From assembly GCF_009905615.1 (NCBI RefSeq), contig NZ_JAAAKW010000002.1:1-64000 (forward strand): 64,000 nucleotides of DNA, in the 5' to 3' direction. The position numbers and the translations under genes were made by a program. This DNA is from Pseudomonas sp. SLFW (GTDB taxonomy: Bacteria > Pseudomonadota > Gammaproteobacteria > Pseudomonadales > Pseudomonadaceae). Position 1 is the stretch's first letter, and each line of letters opens with the position of its first letter. Positions 63,285-64,000 of the stretch are shown here, piece by piece. The notes under the pieces were generated by a model. That model made no database searches and had not been told where the DNA came from. It worked only from the letters and a program-made list of their open reading frames with translations.

Positions 63285-64000
63285 ATGTTCACGGCTTCAC
63301 CGCAGTTGCGCTCAGTCTTCTACCGCCCTTCGCTCCTGGCTTTGCTGGCAGCGTTGTTGAGTGCGGTCGTGCTGCTGGCGGGCAGTTTCGGGCTGGCGAT
63401 GCATCAGGCCAAGCAGGAAGAAAGCGCGCAGATGAATGCTCAGGGCGAGCGTTTTCTGGTGCGTCTGGAGCAGCTTTTCGACCAGCTCCGCGCTGGCCTT
63501 GATCAGCTCGAAGCCCAGCCCTTGCGTGGTTGCAGTCCGGAAATGGTCGAGCAATTGCGTCAGGTAAACTCGCGCTACCGCTTCATTTATGAAGTCGCGT
63601 ACGTCAGTGAGGCTCAAACCTGTTCCAGTTGGACGCGCGAGAGCATGATCGGCAAGCCCCGAGCACCGGACATTCGCGGCCCCATCTACGATTACTGGCT
63701 CAACACCTCGACTCAACCGGACGATAACCTCGCCTCGCTGATGCTGGGCAGGGGTGATTTTCGCGTATCAACGTCACGCGGCCATTTGACCGACGTGGTC
63801 GATCTGCCTGCAGGCGGGAGCCTGGTTGTGGTGCTCAATCAGGGTAAAAAAGCCGTCCCGGTGCTCGGGCCGCCCCAAGCGTGGCCGCCTACGCCCGACT
63901 GGTCGCCAACGACCATCGAGACATTGATCACCACTCAGGACAAGTTGGTCTACCGGATGCCCACGCAGAGCCCGGAATACCAGTTGGTCCTGATCACGCC
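63285..64000 (+). CDS. CSS-motif membrane signalling protein, probably c-di-GMP phosphodiesterase (partial)
   Basis: The frame is open from ATG 63285 to the window end (238 codons, no stop). It has an N-terminal helix (residues 15-37) and a periplasmic CSS domain, with cysteines in RGCSPEM (about residue 85) and in the motif TCSSW (about residue 114). Proteins of this layout usually end in an EAL phosphodiesterase that is controlled by DsbA-dependent disulfide state; the catalytic part is outside the window, so the class is inferred. Confidence 0.8.
   Translation, partial: MFTASPQLRSVFYRPSLLALLAALLSAVVLLAGSFGLAMHQAKQEESAQMNAQGERFLVRLEQLFDQLRAGLDQLEAQPLRGCSPEMVEQLRQVNSRYRFIYEVAYVSEAQTCSSWTRESMIGKPRAPDIRGPIYDYWLNTSTQPDDNLASLMLGRGDFRVSTSRGHLTDVVDLPAGGSLVVVLNQGKKAVPVLGPPQAWPPTPDWSPTTIETLITTQDKLVYRMPTQSPEYQLVLIT

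Overview
The window is ordinary chromosomal DNA from a Pseudomonas species, most likely of the P. fluorescens / P. syringae lineage. Three things support this. Gene order around polA, the znu genes, metNIQ, dsbA and the cox genes matches what I remember of P. aeruginosa (PA5485-PA5505 and PA0102-PA0114). The window carries genus-typical families (DUF1127, DUF2388, GcdR, an ErsA-type sRNA). Its intergenic spaces hold REP doublets (REPINs) of the kinds common in that lineage. I see no prophage, insertion sequence, CRISPR array, tRNA or rRNA body.

Layout. At 1-290 two tandem sigma-70 promoters read leftward out of the window, probably for an rRNA operon. Glutarate/lysine catabolism follows (gcdG-gcdH, divergent gcdR), then the proton-pumping transhydrogenase pntAA-pntAB-pntB, an acetate/succinyl CoA-transferase, a DUF1127 protein, and a cluster of three tandem DUF2388 secreted proteins coupled to a large periplasmic HExxH/DUF4105 protein. 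From 12.9 to 25.3 kb lie a GFA-type zinc protein, a citrate transporter, a TerC-like protein, a Na/Pi cotransporter, an M16 peptidase, a DUF5924 protein, a four-gene MCE lipid transporter with STAS-fused permease, and a SpmA-SpmB-type membrane protein. From 25.4 to 34.7 kb are an HAD phosphatase, gamma carbonic anhydrase, prlC-yheV, a secreted tyrosine phosphatase, a radical SAM protein, and a beta carbonic anhydrase next to a SulP transporter.

The region 35.0-43.0 kb encodes an aa3-type cytochrome c oxidase and its assembly factors (coxB, coxA, ctaG, coxC, SURF1, a CX3C protein, ctaA, a Sco protein). The heme O synthase gene ctaB, expected between ctaA and the Sco gene, is reduced to a short frameshifted 3' relic whose stop codon still overlaps the Sco start. 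Then come metNIQ (methionine uptake), katE, a lipoprotein gene, the zinc regulon zur-znuC-znuB with divergent znuA, thrB, a DUF2782 gene and polA. Between polA and engB I read an ErsA-like small RNA with a near-consensus AlgU promoter and a C-rich terminator loop. The right end holds cytochrome c4, dsbA, an endonuclease/phosphatase-family gene coupled to a GGDEF diguanylate cyclase, an AmpDh2-type amidase lipoprotein, and the start of a CSS-motif signalling protein, probably a c-di-GMP phosphodiesterase, cut by the window edge.

The most interesting points are the ctaB relic inside an otherwise complete oxidase operon, the DUF2388 triplication coupled to the HExxH/DUF4105 protein, the sRNA with its AlgU promoter, the set of REPINs of several sequence types (one inside the cox operon), and GTACAG-type repeats around the DUF1127 gene with no regulator gene nearby. 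All family assignments are by eye from protein motifs and remembered synteny; no search was run.
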